From Flavobacteriales bacterium (GTDB lineage: Bacteria > Bacteroidota > Bacteroidia > Flavobacteriales_E > Vicingaceae): DNA of 64,000 nucleotides. The translations under genes and the position numbers were made by a program. This document shows positions 63,300-64,000 of the stretch, one piece after another (position 1 is the stretch's first letter; each line of letters opens with the position of its first letter). The DNA is taken from the NCBI GenBank assembly GCA_905339165.1, contig CAJPFH010000004.1, positions 1-64,000 of the forward strand, given 5' to 3'. The notes beneath the pieces are model-generated. The model searched no databases, was not told the origin of the DNA, and saw only the letters and a program-made list of their open reading frames with translations.

Positions 63300-63659
63300 A
63301 TGAATTTTTCTTTTACCCAAAATAAAAGTGCACACGTTACCGTTTTCTTTCTACAAGGGAGATTAATGGAAAAACACCACGCAACCGCATTAATCAATGA
63401 AATAGAAAACGCACTCGCAAACGGCTGTAATAAATTTATTTTAAACTTAGAAAAATTAGAATATTTAAACAGTACCGGACTAGGCGTGTTAATTTCATTG
63501 TACACTAAAATACGAAACCATTCGGGCGAACTTATTCTCAGCAACATTTCAGAACCTGTAAAAAAATTAATCCTTATTTCAAAATTAAACTCGGTGTTTA
63601 CCATAATAGAAAATACCGATGATGCAAAAAAATATTTTCAAACCAAACCAATAAGCTAA
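63300..63659 (+). CDS. STAS-domain protein (anti-sigma factor antagonist-like)
   Basis: 119-residue single STAS domain with VFFLQGRLMEKHHATALINEI, ILNLEKLEYLNSTGLGVLISL (phospho-acceptor Ser in NSTGLG) and a C-terminal SKLNSVFTIIE. This matches SpoIIAA/RsbV-type proteins, which switch partners when phosphorylated by an anti-sigma kinase. No kinase or sigma factor gene is near. It starts 3 bases after fur and ends 3 bases before purA. Confidence 0.88.
   Translation: MNFSFTQNKSAHVTVFFLQGRLMEKHHATALINEIENALANGCNKFILNLEKLEYLNSTGLGVLISLYTKIRNHSGELILSNISEPVKKLILISKLNSVFTIIENTDDAKKYFQTKPIS

Positions 63660-64000
<341 letters not shown>

Overview
The window comes from a member of the Bacteroidota with an AT-rich chromosome. 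The evidence is four proteins with type IX secretion (T9SS) sorting domains, the Bacteroidota-type promoter -7 element TAnnTTTG in front of many genes, no obvious Shine-Dalgarno sites, and lineage-typical families (DUF6089 outer-membrane protein, a DUF7935-like protein, polysaccharide tyrosine autokinase with a Gly-Tyr tail). A futalosine-pathway gene (mqnE) leans towards a non-flavobacterial lineage, but that is only a hint. No rRNA, tRNA, CRISPR array, insertion sequence or phage gene was recognised.

Layout. (1) 1-12.2 kb, housekeeping: the tail of a T9SS protein, a sensor kinase/response regulator pair overlapping an AddB-like nuclease, a secreted M43 metalloprotease, mqnE, and a minus-strand operon of aminotransferase, heptose-7-phosphate kinase (rfaE1) and TrkH. 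(2) 12.8-22.4 kb, a tightly packed plus-strand operon of ten genes: DUF547 protein, AhpD-like protein, ArsS-type radical SAM enzyme, rhodanese, DUF2064 glycosyltransferase, FAD oxidoreductase, membrane 4Fe-4S protein, two GT2 transferases and a GT-C-like membrane protein. It looks like an arsenosugar-type pathway joined to lipid-linked sugar transfer, but no arsM is present. (3) 22.4-29.1 kb: a T9SS type-B fibronectin-like protein, an active/inactive M16 peptidase pair, a nitronate monooxygenase-like enzyme and a DUF6089 protein.

(4) 29.2-54.2 kb, a surface-polysaccharide locus transcribed divergently from a 127-bp region at about 43.0-43.1 kb that has a perfect TAnnTTTG on each strand. The minus arm (14 genes) starts with an exosortase and its presumed partner, followed by an amidotransferase, several glycosyltransferases, a Wzy-like polymerase, and modifying enzymes (FkbM methyltransferase, sulfotransferase, GNAT, deacetylase, carbamoyltransferase). 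The plus arm holds the Wzc-like tyrosine kinase, then a nonulosonic (sialic-type) acid module: YhcH, a NeuB-cytidylyltransferase fusion, a second NeuB, a hexapeptide acetyltransferase, a KdsC-type phosphatase and a capsule-type GT-B protein. It ends with a broken flippase start, an AT-rich SGNH hydrolase gene and an intact flippase. The broken flippase start marks a recombination scar.

(5) 54.4-57.8 kb: a large T9SS type-A protein and a 78-residue Gly/Pro/Cys protein whose C-terminus (PIDGG, hydrophobic helix, basic cluster) looks like an exosortase-type sorting signal, making it a candidate substrate of the exosortase in region 4. (6) 57.8-64 kb, housekeeping: glyA, fahA, RelA/SpoT, Fur, a STAS protein and the start of purA. 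All family calls were made by reading motifs, with no database search.
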